NCBI RefSeq assembly: GCF_003387375.1
Contig: NZ_QUNG01000005.1
Location: forward strand, 248,001-312,000
Length of the DNA: 64,000 nucleotides
Direction of reading: 5' to 3'
Source: Marinomonas pollencensis
GTDB lineage: Bacteria; Pseudomonadota; Gammaproteobacteria; Pseudomonadales; Marinomonadaceae
Made by a program: the position numbers and the translations under genes. The notes beneath the pieces are model-generated. The model was not told the origin of the DNA. It did not search any database and saw only the letters and a program-made list of their open reading frames with translations. Shown here in pieces: positions 39,553-49,051 of this stretch. Each line of letters opens with the position of its first letter. Positions within the stretch are counted from its first letter, which is position 1.

Positions 39553-40749
39553 CTAGCCTTTTAGAACCGTGGCGATGGCATCACACAAAGGTTCCATGTT
39601 CTCATGGGTCATGCCGGCGACGTTAATACGGCCAGAACCGACAATATAGATACCAAAGTCTTTGCGTAGCTGAGCGACTTGATCTGGGGTTAAACCAGAA
39701 AAAGAGAACATACCGCGTTGTTTAGAGATGAATGAAAAGTCCTGTGTCACGCCTTTAGTGCGTAGCGTATTAACAAACAAACTGCGCATCTCATGGATAC
39801 GGGTTCGCATACTTTTCAGTTCCATTTCCCACAAGCTGCGTAGCTCTTTGCTGTTTAGGATCTCTGCCACAATAGCCGAACCATGGGAAGGTGGGTTCGA
39901 ATAGTTGGTTCGAATACAGCGTTTTACTTGAGTGAAGGCTGCTTCGGTTTGTTCTGCTGTTTCGCAGACAATCGTCAATGCACCCACGCGCTCATTATAT
40001 AGGCCAAAATTCTTCGAGAAAGAGTTTGCAATCAGCATCTCTGGAACGTGCTCCAGGAAGGTGCGCAAGCCTTTCGCATCTTCTTCGATTCCTTCACCAA
40101 AGCCTTGGTAAGCAAAGTCAAACAGAGGTAAGAAGCCTTGTTTGCTGCACAGCTTGGCTAATTGATACCACTGCTCAGGTGTTGGGTCTATGCCTGTTGG
40201 GTTATGGCAGCAGCCATGGAACAAAACTACGTCGCCCGCTGGTACTTGAGAAAGGCTAGCCAGTAGCGCTTCGAAATCTAAGCCTTTGGTATTCGCGTCG
40301 TAATACGCGTAGCTGCCTACTTCTAGACCCACAGATTGGAAAACTGCTTGGTGGTTCGCCCAGGTTGGGTTACTGACCCACATGGTTGCTTCAGGCAAAT
40401 GTTTTTTAATGAATTCTGCCGCGATACGCAGTGCACCAGTACCGCCAGGTGTATGGGCCGTCTGTGCAAGTTGTTTGGTGATGATGTTGTGGTCTTCACC
40501 AAATAAAAGTGTTTGTACCGCTTGTCGATAGGCTGGTGCGCCTTCGATGCTTAAGTAGCTCTTTGTTAATTCTTGATTTAACAGGCGTTCTTCTGCTTGT
40601 TTTACAGATTTTAGTATCGGCGTGGCGCCTTGCTCGTCCTTGTATACACCCACACCTAAATTAATTTTATTAGGATTTAGATCGTTGCGAAAAGCGTCAT
40701 TCAGACCAAGAATAGGGTCTGCAGGAGCAGCTTGGATATGTTCAAACAT
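39553..40749 (-). CDS. aspC: Aspartate/aromatic amino acid aminotransferase
   Basis: A 398-residue PLP enzyme that interconverts aspartate and oxaloacetate, or aromatic amino acids and their keto acids, with glutamate/2-oxoglutarate. The N-terminus [16 protein letters not shown] and the segments [15 protein letters not shown] and FDFAYQGFG are nearly those of E. coli Asp[15 protein letters not shown] holds the PLP Lys. GGGGAG precedes the ATG. It is monocistronic, with its own terminator. TyrB is the main alternative; the overall resemblance favours AspC. Confidence 0.93.
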   Translation of the reverse strand: MFEHIQAAPADPILGLNDAFRNDLNPNKINLGVGVYKDEQGATPILKSVKQAEERLLNQELTKSYLSIEGAPAYRQAVQTLLFGEDHNIITKQLAQTAHTPGGTGALRIAAEFIKKHLPEATMWVSNPTWANHQAVFQSVGLEVGSYAYYDANTKGLDFEALLASLSQVPAGDVVLFHGCCHNPTGIDPTPEQWYQLAKLCSKQGFLPLFDFAYQGFGEGIEEDAKGLRTFLEHVPEMLIANSFSKNFGLYNERVGALTIVCETAEQTEAAFTQVKRCIRTNYSNPPSHGSAIVAEILNSKELRSLWEMELKSMRTRIHEMRSLFVNTLRTKGVTQDFSFISKQRGMFSFSGLTPDQVAQLRKDFGIYIVGSGRINVAGMTHENMEPLCDAIATVLKG

Positions 40750-41051
40750 GGTGACTCCCCAAAAGGGTTATTTGCTGTTTTTATTATCGGTTAAAAGATC
40801 AGAAATCAGGGCGTATGGTACTCCAACACGGAGATAACCGCTATAAAAAGGGAGCAAAGAAGGAAGAATTACGAGGTGTTTTATGTTGCTTTATATCAAT
40901 AGTTAGTGAATTTTTGTGTACAAAAAGCACTTACCAAGCAAAAGTGTTGGCGATAAAAAGACGATCACTGGTGAAAAGCTCAGCGCGTCTGAGCAGCAGG
41001 CGAGTGTCTGCTGCTTAATTGATTACTCTATGGTGAGGCAATAAAAAGTGC
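40750..41051. other. Intergenic region upstream of aspC
   Basis: About 300 bases. An 8-bp inverted repeat (40992-40999 with 41008-41015) lies near its end, without a T-run, perhaps a weak terminator for the small gene at 41052. Nothing else was recognised; the aspC promoter should be here on the minus strand. Confidence 0.35.
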
Positions 41052-41246
41052 TTATTCGTCCCAACCATCAGAAATAGCTTGGTGTAAGCGTTTTTCTTCT
41101 ATGTATTTTTCAATGGCACGTCGTGCTTTGAGCATACGTACACTGTCTTCCTTTTGATTACGTTCACTTTTTTCCTTCTCTAAACTAATAGAGGCGTGAA
41201 GGATGTCAGTTTTTACTTCAGTCAAAGTTTCAGAAATATGGTTCAT
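41052..41246 (-). CDS. Small charged protein, possibly PA3496 family
   Basis: A 64-residue protein ending RRAIEKYIEEKRLHQAISDGWDE. The Arg/Glu-rich C-terminal helix resembles the short PA3496-type proteins of pseudomonads, named as putative envelope-integrity factors; I recall the family only loosely. A GGGTA sequence precedes the ATG. It is divergent from uvrD with 184 bp between. Strong coding features (a charge-patterned helix) support a real gene. Confidence 0.55.
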   Translation of the reverse strand: MNHISETLTEVKTDILHASISLEKEKSERNQKEDSVRMLKARRAIEKYIEEKRLHQAISDGWDE

Positions 41247-41430
41247 CGCTATACCCTTTGGCTAATTCGATGACACTGAAATGCACAGATCACTGTCATC
41301 GACTGTTGAAAAAAGTCAAAATAGACAGACAACTCGTTTTCAAGCTTATAAAAAACTCAAATCGATCAAAAATCAACCTATTTTTGCGTTTTTTTATGAC
41401 AAACATATTAAATAATTACGGCGGAATGTG

Positions 41431-43644
41431 ATGGACGTTTCTTTTATCCTCGACTCGTTAAATGATAAACAGCGTGATGCGGTGGCCGCACCACTGCAAA
41501 ATAGCTTAGTGCTAGCGGGGGCAGGATCCGGTAAAACTCGCGTATTGGTACATCGCATTGCGTGGCTAATGCATGCTTATGAATTGTCGCCATATAGCCT
41601 GATGGCAGTGACCTTTACCAATAAAGCTGCGCGCGAAATGCAAGGGCGTATCGAAGAGCTAGTGGGGGTGCCACCACAAGGGATGTGGGTGGGAACTTTC
41701 CATGGTTTAGCCCATCGTTTGTTACGCGCTCATTGGCGTGATGCTGGTTTGAAAGAAAACTTCCAGATCATGGACAGTGATGATCAACTGAGATTAGTGA
41801 AACGTATCATGAAGTCGATGAATATTGACGATACCCGCTGGCCGCCCAAGCAAGTGTGTTGGTTTATCAACGCACAAAAAGACGAAGGTCGACGTGCTGC
41901 TCATGTACCAGACAGTCACGACCCTTTCTCCAAGGGCATGCGTGAGCTTTACTATCATTATGAAGAGGCTTGTGAAAATGCGGGCTTGCTGGACTTTGGT
42001 GAGCTGTTGTTACGTGCCCATGAGTTAATGCTGACCAATCCACCTTTACTTCGTCACTACCAAGAGCGTTTTCGTCATGTGCTGGTGGATGAGTTTCAAG
42101 ACACCAACACCATTCAATATGCTTGGCTGAGAGTCATGGTTGGTGATCAAGGTACTATTACAGCAGTGGGTGATGATGACCAATCGATCTACGGCTGGCG
42201 TGGTGCGAAAATTGAGAATATCCAAAACTTCACTAAGCATTTCAAAGATGTACAAACCATTCGTCTGGAGCAAAACTATCGCTCTACGGGCCACATTCTG
42301 AATGCCGCCAATGGCTTGATCAAAAACAACGACGATCGTCTCGGCAAAGAGCTTTGGACGGAAAGTGGCGAAGGGGATCCGATTTCACTGTATGCCGGAT
42401 TCAATGAACAAGACGAAGCACGCTTTATCCTTGGCATCATTAAGCAATGGCGTGATAAAGGCACGTCGCTAAGCGATATGGCCATTTTATATCGCTCTAA
42501 CGCCCAGTCTCGAGTGCTGGAAGAATGTTTGGTGCGCGAACAGATTGCCTATCGTATTTACGGTGGTCATCGCTTCTATGATCGCTTAGAAATCAAAAAC
42601 GCTTTGGCTTATGCACGCTTAGCGCTTGATCCAAATGACGATGGTGCCATGGAACGTGTGGTTAATGTGCCGCCTCGTGGCATTGGTGAGCGCAGTATAG
42701 GCACCTTGAGAGAAATGGCTCGTGATGAAGGCTGCTCTATGTGGCGAGCCGCGCAAATAATTGTCGAGAAGAGCTTGATGCCCGCTCGTGCAACCAACGC
42801 GATCAAGTCTTTCTTACATTTGATTGAAGGCTTAAATACCACGGTTCAGCAACCAGACCTCAATTTAAACGACATCTTCGAACAAATTATCGAAGAAGCG
42901 GGCCTAATTCCCTTCCATGAAAAAGAGAAAGGTGAGAAGGGCGAAGCGCGCATTGAAAACTTGAAAGAGTTAGTTGGTGCTGCAGGCGGCTTTAGCTGGA
43001 GCGACGAAGACGAAGAGTTTAGCTCACCGTTAATGGCCTTTTTGGACAAAGCGGTATTAGATGCGGGTGAAGCGCAAGCGGATGAATACCAAGAAGCGGT
43101 GCAGCTGATGACATTGCATTCAGCGAAGGGGTTGGAGTTCCCTCTGGTGTTCTTGACTGGGGTGGAAGAAAACCTCTTCCCGAGCAAGATGTCCTTTGAG
43201 GAACCGGGCCGTCTAGAAGAAGAGCGCCGTCTTTGTTATGTGGGCATCACCCGTGCGATGGAAAAACTCTATATCACCTATGCGGAATCTCGCCGTTTGT
43301 TTGGTAGCGAGTCGTTCAATAGCCCATCGCGCTTTATCAAAGAAATTCCAGTAGAGTGTTTAGAAGAAGTGCGTCTGCGTTCGCAAGTGAGCCGACCTGT
43401 GTCCATGCAACGCCCAGATTACCAAACGGAGAAAAATCGCCTGCAAAACAGTACGGTGCTGAACAATTTTAAAGCGCCAGAGGTAAACGTCAGTATGGGC
43501 GATAGAGTAAGACACCCGGTGTTTGGGGAAGGCTTGGTCATCAACTACGAAGGCCAAGGCCCACAGGCTCGTGTGCAAGTGAACTTCGACGATGAAGGCT
43601 CTAAATGGCTGGTGTTGTCATTTGCTAAACTGGAAGTATTGTAG
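41431..43644 (+). CDS. uvrD: DNA helicase II UvrD
   Basis: A 3'-5' SF1A helicase of nucleotide-excision and mismatch repair. The 737-residue protein starts MDVSFILDSLNDKQRDAVAAP, almost as in E. coli UvrD. Walker A is AGAGSGKTR (about 30-38), VDEFQDTN is motif II, GDDDQSIYGWRGA is motif III, and LMTLHSAKGLEFP is motif V. The C-terminal Tudor-like segment VRHPVFGEGLVINYEGQG marks UvrD rather than Rep. I used the ATG at 41431 (a GTG sits directly before it). The lexA-controlled promoter typical of uvrD was not identified. Confidence 0.96.
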   Translation: MDVSFILDSLNDKQRDAVAAPLQNSLVLAGAGSGKTRVLVHRIAWLMHAYELSPYSLMAVTFTNKAAREMQGRIEELVGVPPQGMWVGTFHGLAHRLLRAHWRDAGLKENFQIMDSDDQLRLVKRIMKSMNIDDTRWPPKQVCWFINAQKDEGRRAAHVPDSHDPFSKGMRELYYHYEEACENAGLLDFGELLLRAHELMLTNPPLLRHYQERFRHVLVDEFQDTNTIQYAWLRVMVGDQGTITAVGDDDQSIYGWRGAKIENIQNFTKHFKDVQTIRLEQNYRSTGHILNAANGLIKNNDDRLGKELWTESGEGDPISLYAGFNEQDEARFILGIIKQWRDKGTSLSDMAILYRSNAQSRVLEECLVREQIAYRIYGGHRFYDRLEIKNALAYARLALDPNDDGAMERVVNVPPRGIGERSIGTLREMARDEGCSMWRAAQIIVEKSLMPARATNAIKSFLHLIEGLNTTVQQPDLNLNDIFEQIIEEAGLIPFHEKEKGEKGEARIENLKELVGAAGGFSWSDEDEEFSSPLMAFLDKAVLDAGEAQADEYQEAVQLMTLHSAKGLEFPLVFLTGVEENLFPSKMSFEEPGRLEEERRLCYVGITRAMEKLYITYAESRRLFGSESFNSPSRFIKEIPVECLEEVRLRSQVSRPVSMQRPDYQTEKNRLQNSTVLNNFKAPEVNVSMGDRVRHPVFGEGLVINYEGQGPQARVQVNFDDEGSKWLVLSFAKLEVL

Positions 43645-43684
43645 CCGTAGACTGTTGATAAAATAATAAACAAAGGAGAGTGCT

Positions 43685-44746
43685 ATGACCATTAGGGTCG
43701 GGCTGGTTGGCTTTGGTTTATCAGGACGTGTGTTTCACGCACCGTTTGTGATCAATGATCCTGATATGGAGATGATGTATGTATGCAGCTCCAAAGTTGA
43801 TGAGGTAAAAACCGTGCTGCCGGATGTAACGGTGGTGTCGACGGCAGAGGCGATTTTTAGTGCCTCAGATGTGGATTTAGTGGTGATTACGACCCCTAAT
43901 GAGTTGCACTTTACGCAAGCCAAACAGGCATTAGAAAGTGGTAAGCATGTGTTGCTTGAAAAGCCTTCGGTGACGAGTGTCTGCCAAATAGAGTCATTGT
44001 GTGCTTTAGCTCAACAGCAAGGCTTAATATTTTGTGTCTATCAAAATCGCCGCTTTGATGGAGACCTGCTGCGCTTGAAAGCCCTCATTGATGGCGCAGA
44101 ACTGGGTGAATTAAAGCATCTAGATTCTCGATTTGATCGTTTTCGACCACTTGCTCAAGCTCGCTGGCGCGAAGAACCTGGTGTCGGAACCGGTATCTTT
44201 TGGGATCTTGCCCCGCATTTGCTTGACCAAATACTGTTTCTTTTTGGGCCCCCGAAGTGGCTGCATGCGAGCATTGATAGCTTAAGAGAAGGCAGCCAGA
44301 CCCACGATTGGTTCGAACTGGAGCTGGGTTATGATGGCCAGCGAATTCGCCTAGCATCAACGCCGTTTGAAGCAGGAGAGATGCGTCGTTTTAATGCGCG
44401 ATTTACCCAAGGTAGTTGGCAATGTGTGGGCTTAGACCCTCAAGAAGAAGCATTACGCGCTGGACAAATGCCATGGCAGTCTGAATTCCCCTCACAGGCC
44501 GCACAGCAGCGAAATACCCGTTTTGTTGCCCACACTCAAAATGACATAGAAACCTTCCAAGAGCCTGCCACACAGGGCGACTACGCGGCTTTTTATCGTC
44601 AGCTTGGCAATGCCATTATCGGCAAAGGTAAGGCTCCAGTGCCGATGGCGCAGGCTTGCCAACTAATCTATGGCTTATGCCTAGCAGAGCAATCCGCAGA
44701 AACCGGCCAACGAGTCGCCTGGGATTACACTCCAAAGTTAGCTTGA
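43685..44746 (+). CDS. Gfo/Idh/MocA-family oxidoreductase, YdgJ-like
   Basis: A 353-residue NAD(P)-dependent oxidoreductase of unknown substrate. It has an N-terminal Rossmann fold (VGLVGFGLSGRVFHAPF), TPNELHFTQAKQALESGKHVLLEKPS with the conserved EKP Lys, and a C-terminal domain with DRFRPLAQARWRE and WDLAPHLLDQ. The order of segments matches E. coli YdgJ. AAAGGAGAG precedes the ATG. It stands alone between uvrD (40 bp upstream, possibly co-transcribed) and a terminator. Confidence 0.88.
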   Translation: MTIRVGLVGFGLSGRVFHAPFVINDPDMEMMYVCSSKVDEVKTVLPDVTVVSTAEAIFSASDVDLVVITTPNELHFTQAKQALESGKHVLLEKPSVTSVCQIESLCALAQQQGLIFCVYQNRRFDGDLLRLKALIDGAELGELKHLDSRFDRFRPLAQARWREEPGVGTGIFWDLAPHLLDQILFLFGPPKWLHASIDSLREGSQTHDWFELELGYDGQRIRLASTPFEAGEMRRFNARFTQGSWQCVGLDPQEEALRAGQMPWQSEFPSQAAQQRNTRFVAHTQNDIETFQEPATQGDYAAFYRQLGNAIIGKGKAPVPMAQACQLIYGLCLAEQSAETGQRVAWDYTPKLA

Positions 44747-44761
44747 TACTTTTTTAAAGAC

Positions 44762-44798
44762 AAAAAAAACCCTCTTTGAAGCAAAGAGGGTTAAATTT
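44762..44798. terminator. Bidirectional terminator after the YdgJ-like gene
   Basis: AACCCTCTTT (44768-44777) pairs with AAAGAGGGTT (44783-44792), 5-base loop, with A-run upstream and T-rich sequence downstream. It serves the plus-strand gene and probably backs up the minus-strand put operon. Confidence 0.85.
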
Positions 44799-44827
44799 GT
44801 TCAATAGGGAGGGTCTCTATTGAATAA

Positions 44828-44858
44828 AAAACTAACTCAGAGACCTGCGTCTCTGAGT
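44828..44858 (-). terminator. Terminator of the putA region
   Basis: A 10-bp stem (44835-44844 with 44849-44858), loop CTGC, followed on the minus strand by TTAGTTTTTTATT. It lies 8 bp after the stop of the PutA C-terminal-domain gene. Confidence 0.85.
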
Positions 44859-44866
44859 CTGCTGCA

Positions 44867-45550
44867 TTACTCGTCTAAACTACCAAGCTCAAGCAAGGTG
44901 GCGTTACCGCCGATTGCTGTGGTGTTGATAGAGATAGCGCGCTCTGTTACGAAGCGCAAAATGTAATGCGGTGCTGCAATAGTGGTTAAGTTCTGGCTGT
45001 CATTTTCAATGACTAGCTGACAGATCAAGCCGCTTTTTGCTGCTAAGCGTTGGTTCAATACTTGTGCCGCTGCATCATCACAAAGGATGGCAATGCCTGC
45101 TAGATTGTTTGCTTCAACAATCGAATCTAAAGCAGACTCAGCGATGTTTTGGATCACACCTTCAGGAACAGATGTCGCAATCTTATCCATGATTTCCTGA
45201 CCTTTTAGGCCAACGGTGATAACCGGGTTACCAGCGATTAAAGCGGCGAATACTTGGCCAACTAAACCAACAGTTGCGGCGTCACTTTCGTCATTTGAAA
45301 GACAAAGGAAAGCACCACGACCTTGGGTAGAAAGCTCGTTGTTTTCTCCTGTCGGCCCTTCCATTGTTAATGTGTCAGCAATCTCTTGCTGAGCGTTGGC
45401 GATTTGCCAAACAGCCATTTTACGTTGTGCTTCAGGGAATAGGGTAAGGGTGCGAGCTAATAGCTCGTCACGACCTTGAACACCTAGAGAATCCCACGCT
45501 TCAAATACTTTGTCTGCTACTTGAATTTGAACAGGTTGTACGATTGTCAT
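44867..45550 (-). CDS. Stand-alone PutA C-terminal (ALDH-superfamily-like) domain protein
   Basis: A 227-residue protein with no catalytic site of its own. The segments EGPTGENNELSTQGRGAFLCLS and INTTAIGGNATLLELGS match those near the C-terminus of long (type B) PutA proteins such as the E. coli enzyme (GPTGERNT..., SVNTAAAGGNASLM), where the domain helps close the substrate tunnel. Here it is a separate gene, 23 bp after the putA stop. Its own AGAGGAG ribosome-binding site is 9 bp before the ATG, so it is not the result of a frameshift error. It probably binds PutA and restores the missing lid. The ending is a good terminator. Confidence 0.85.
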   Translation of the reverse strand: MTIVQPVQIQVADKVFEAWDSLGVQGRDELLARTLTLFPEAQRKMAVWQIANAQQEIADTLTMEGPTGENNELSTQGRGAFLCLSNDESDAATVGLVGQVFAALIAGNPVITVGLKGQEIMDKIATSVPEGVIQNIAESALDSIVEANNLAGIAILCDDAAAQVLNQRLAAKSGLICQLVIENDSQNLTTIAAPHYILRFVTERAISINTTAIGGNATLLELGSLDE

Positions 45551-45573
45551 TGCCTTGTCTCCTCTGCTCGCCT

Positions 45574-48500
45574 TTAAAGTTGCTTTTCAATAGCGAAGCG
45601 CTGTAGATAATGTGGACCGCCCGCTTTAGGGCCTGTGCCGGATAAACCTTGGCCACCGAATGGCTGAACACCAACAACGGCACCTACTTGGTCACGGTTA
45701 ATGTACAGGTTACCAACGCGAGCGCGGCGTGCGATACGGGCACAAGTCGTTTCATTACGGCTGTGAACACCCATGGTCAAACCGAACCCTGAGTTGTTGA
45801 TCGTGTCGATGATCTTATCTAGGTCTTTTGCTTTGTAGCGAACCACGTGCAAGATAGGACCGAATTTCTCATCTGTTAGCTGATCGATGCTGGCAATTTC
45901 GAACGCAGCAGGTGCCACATAAGTGCCTTTATCTGCAAACGCTGGAAGCGCTGTTTCACCGATCAACTTGCCTTCTACCTTCATACGCTCAATGTGCTCA
46001 AGCAGCATAGTTTGGGCTTTTTTATCGATTACTGGGCCAACATCTGTGCTGTGTAGGTAAGGTAAGCCAACAGATTGTTCTTGCATCGCACCCTTAATCA
46101 TTGGGATAACGCGATCTGCGATGTCTTCCTGAACAAACATAACACGAAGTGCAGAACAACGCTGACCAGCAGAAGCAAAGGCAGAACGAACTGCATCACG
46201 AACTACCTGCTCAGGAAGAGAAGTAGAGTCGATTAACATAGCATTCTGACCACCGGTTTCTGCAATAACAGGCACTGGTGCAACACCACGAGCCGCTAGT
46301 GTGCGGTTGATCAATTGAGCGGTACCAGTTGAGCCTGTGAAGGCCAAGCCAGCAATGCGCTTGTCGCTGGTGATTGGAGCACCGACTGTTGCGCCGTCAC
46401 CTGGAAGCAGGTGAAGTACGTCAGTAGGAACACCCGCTTGGTGCATCATTTCAATGGCACGAACCGCGATTAAGCTCGTTTGTTCCGCTGGTTTCGCTAC
46501 CACAGTGTTACCAACTACTAGAGCGGCAACCACTTGACCAGAGAAGATCGCCAATGGGAAGTTCCATGGGCTGATACAAGTGAACACACCACGACCTGTC
46601 ATTTGAACGCTTTGTTCCTGACCTAGGTAGTTAGTGAAGGTGTGAGGTGCGGCGAAGTTAGTACGAGCTTGTTGCGCGTAGTAACGGCAGAAATCCACGG
46701 CTTCACGAACTTCATCAATACTGTCTTGGATGGTTTTACCCGCTTCACGATGGCAAAGTGCGATCAATTCAGCGTAGTTTTCTTCCATTAGGTCAGCGGT
46801 TTTGTCTAGGCAATCCGCACGCTCAGATGCTGGACGTGAAGACCACGCAGGGTAAGCGGCTTCTGCTAGATCGATTGCTTTGGTTACGGTTGCTGCGTCC
46901 GCCCAGTCGATTTGACCAGCGGTTTCGCTGTGATCGTATGGGCTAGTAACTGTATGAGTTTGACCCGTTTCAACTTTTTCGCCACCAACCAATGGGTAAG
47001 CACGCCATTGAGTGTCTTGTGTCATGAAGGCATCAATTTTGGCTTTAAAAGGGCCCCAATCAGATGCGATTTCGATGTTTGGACCAAATGAGTTTTTACG
47101 CTCTGCAAACATGTCGATTGGCAACTTGATGTTTGGGTTCGCCAGAGATTTACGGCTTTCCAATGTCGTTACAGGGTGATCTACCAATTCAGATACTGGG
47201 CAACGAGCATCGATCAGGCGGTGAACGAAAGAGCTGTTCGCGCCGTTTTCAAGCAAGCGACGAACCAAGTAAGGTAGCAAGTCTTTGTGACTACCAACTG
47301 GTGCGTAGATACGAACACAAATGTCGTTGCCTTTGATTAGGCTGTTGTATAGCGCATCACCCATGCCGTGTAGGCGTTGGAATTCGTATTCTTGTGTGGT
47401 TGCACCTAGCTCTTGTGCCAAGCAGCTAATAGTCGCAATGGTGTGCGCATTGTGGCTGGCAAATTGAGGGAAGATGTTAGCACGAGTGTGTTCGCTCAAT
47501 AGGAAGCGTGCACAGGCCAAGTAAGAGGTATCAGTGGCTTCTTTACGAGTGTAAACCGGGTAGCCATTAATGCCGCGTTGTTGGCAAAGTTTGATTTCTG
47601 AATCCCAGTAAGCACCTTTTACTAGACGCACTGGAATGCGGTCGCCTTGCTCTTTTGCTAGAGCCGCTAGCCAAGCGAGAACAGGCAATGCGCGTTTTGA
47701 GTAGGCCTGAATAACCAAACCGAACAAACCCCAACCTTGAACACTTTCGTCGCGGTAAAGTTTTTCGAACAGTTGTAGAGATAGTTCTAGGCGATCCGCT
47801 TCTTCTGCATCAATGGTGATGCCGACGTTCAAGGCGCGTGCTTTAGTGATTAGACCTTTTACGCTTTCGAACAGCTCTGTCATAACACGTTCTTCACTGC
47901 CCACTTCGTAGCGCGGGTGTAGTGCAGAAAGCTTGATAGAGATAGTCGGGCGGTAGCCTTTGGTGTAAGTATCACGGCCAACGGATTCAACCGCTTGCTC
48001 GTAAGATTTTAGGTATTTGTCAGCGTCAGCTGCTGTTAGAGCCGCTTCACCTAGCATGTCGAAAGAGTAGGTGTAGCCTTTGTCGCGGTAGCTTTTACCA
48101 CGTGACAATGCTTCTTCGATGCTGCGACCTAGGACAAATTGGTGTCCCATGATTTTCATCGCTTGGTTCATCGCTTTACGAATTACAGGCTCAGAAACAC
48201 GGTTAACCATGCGGTTTACTAGGTTTGCTGGCGTGCCATCGTGTTTTTCATCCATAGTGACGATTTTGCCAGTAAGCAAAAGTCCCCAGGTAGAGGCATT
48301 AACAAAGAAAGAATCTGAGTTTTTAGCGTGAGAAGCCCAATCGGCAACACTTAAACGATCTTTGATGAAGGCATCTGCAGTGGCTTTATCTGGCACTCGC
48401 ATTAGCGCTTCAGCTAGACACATCAGCAAGATGCCTTCTTTTGTATCTAGGCTGTATTCTAGCAACAAGGCGTCGATCATAGACATGCTGTCATCGTCTT

Positions 48501-48696
48501 TACGCACTTGTTCGATCAATTGTGTAGCTGCATCCGTGCAAGTTTTTAGCGCCGCATCAGTTGGCTTGGCTAAAGGTAATAATTCGTTTAACCATTTTTC
48601 CTCATCCATATTGTAAAGAGGAGAAATAAGCTGCCACAATTCGTTAAGTGGTCGCTGAATGAAGTTGGGTTGTAATACTTCAATTGCTTTAAACAT
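45574..48696 (-). CDS. putA: Bifunctional proline dehydrogenase / 1-pyrroline-5-carboxylate dehydrogenase
   Basis: Oxidises proline to glutamate in two steps at the membrane. In the 1040-residue protein, a helical N-terminal arm is followed by the FAD-dependent PRODH barrel (about 190-480, with DAEEADRLELSLQLFEKLY and RLVKGAYWDSEIK). The NAD-dependent P5C dehydrogenase (about 560-1030) has GRGVFTCISPWNFPLAIF, ETGGQNAMLID and the catalytic Cys847 in ASAGQRCSALR. It ends GPKAGGPHYLQRFAIEKQL, at the point where longer PutA proteins continue into the C-terminal domain coded separately next door. It has no ribbon-helix-helix domain, so it cannot repress its own gene as E. coli PutA does. GGGAG precedes the ATG. 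Confidence 0.96.
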   Translation of the reverse strand: MFKAIEVLQPNFIQRPLNELWQLISPLYNMDEEKWLNELLPLAKPTDAALKTCTDAATQLIEQVRKDDDSMSMIDALLLEYSLDTKEGILLMCLAEALMRVPDKATADAFIKDRLSVADWASHAKNSDSFFVNASTWGLLLTGKIVTMDEKHDGTPANLVNRMVNRVSEPVIRKAMNQAMKIMGHQFVLGRSIEEALSRGKSYRDKGYTYSFDMLGEAALTAADADKYLKSYEQAVESVGRDTYTKGYRPTISIKLSALHPRYEVGSEERVMTELFESVKGLITKARALNVGITIDAEEADRLELSLQLFEKLYRDESVQGWGLFGLVIQAYSKRALPVLAWLAALAKEQGDRIPVRLVKGAYWDSEIKLCQQRGINGYPVYTRKEATDTSYLACARFLLSEHTRANIFPQFASHNAHTIATISCLAQELGATTQEYEFQRLHGMGDALYNSLIKGNDICVRIYAPVGSHKDLLPYLVRRLLENGANSSFVHRLIDARCPVSELVDHPVTTLESRKSLANPNIKLPIDMFAERKNSFGPNIEIASDWGPFKAKIDAFMTQDTQWRAYPLVGGEKVETGQTHTVTSPYDHSETAGQIDWADAATVTKAIDLAEAAYPAWSSRPASERADCLDKTADLMEENYAELIALCHREAGKTIQDSIDEVREAVDFCRYYAQQARTNFAAPHTFTNYLGQEQSVQMTGRGVFTCISPWNFPLAIFSGQVVAALVVGNTVVAKPAEQTSLIAVRAIEMMHQAGVPTDVLHLLPGDGATVGAPITSDKRIAGLAFTGSTGTAQLINRTLAARGVAPVPVIAETGGQNAMLIDSTSLPEQVVRDAVRSAFASAGQRCSALRVMFVQEDIADRVIPMIKGAMQEQSVGLPYLHSTDVGPVIDKKAQTMLLEHIERMKVEGKLIGETALPAFADKGTYVAPAAFEIASIDQLTDEKFGPILHVVRYKAKDLDKIIDTINNSGFGLTMGVHSRNETTCARIARRARVGNLYINRDQVGAVVGVQPFGGQGLSGTGPKAGGPHYLQRFAIEKQL

Positions 48697-48721
48697 GGTC
48701 GGATTCTCCCGCTACAAATCG

Positions 48722-48739
48722 AAAAGCCGATGGGCTTTT
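48722..48739 (-). promoter_or_regulatory. Hairpin in the putA leader region
   Basis: AAAAGCC (48722-48728) and GGCTTTT (48733-48739) form a 7-bp stem with a 4-base loop and T residues at its minus-strand 3' side, 26 bp before the putA start. It could be a terminator for the AraC gene upstream or an attenuator of putA. Confidence 0.4.
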
Positions 48740-49051
48740 ATTGATTAGACCGTGTGTTGTTATAGAGCTTATGACAGCTTTTTGAACTTCAATTAACGGT
48801 TTATTTTTACTGTTAATTTGCAAAAAACTGCATGTCCGGATAATGGACACACTTTAGTTACAGAGTGTAGAAACTGTCTTTCGAAAAAGTCGGTTTTTTT
48901 TATAAGAAAATCCGATTTTAAGGGGAGATAGTGCAAGCCGCTCGATAATTGTGCAAAAACAGTCGCTAAAATGATCGAAATGCTTACGAATGGTGCGTAA
49001 CTGGTTTGGAGGTTCTGTGATGTTTTGGTATTAAAGGTTTGTTATAAAAAG
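48740..49051. other. Intergenic region between the AraC gene and putA
   Basis: About 310 AT-rich bases that must hold the putA promoter and probably the binding site of the neighbouring AraC-type regulator. I could not define either reliably. Confidence 0.4.

Noticed and set aside
43731..43746. Possible parS site near the start of the YdgJ-like gene (TGTTTCACG...)
   Set aside because: Only the first nine bases agree with the parS palindrome; the second half does not match, and it lies inside coding sequence.
45551..45573. Frameshift or sequencing error splitting putA
   Set aside because: The large protein ends naturally after the ALDH domain, and the small gene has its own strong ribosome-binding site and start codon, so a true gene split is more likely.
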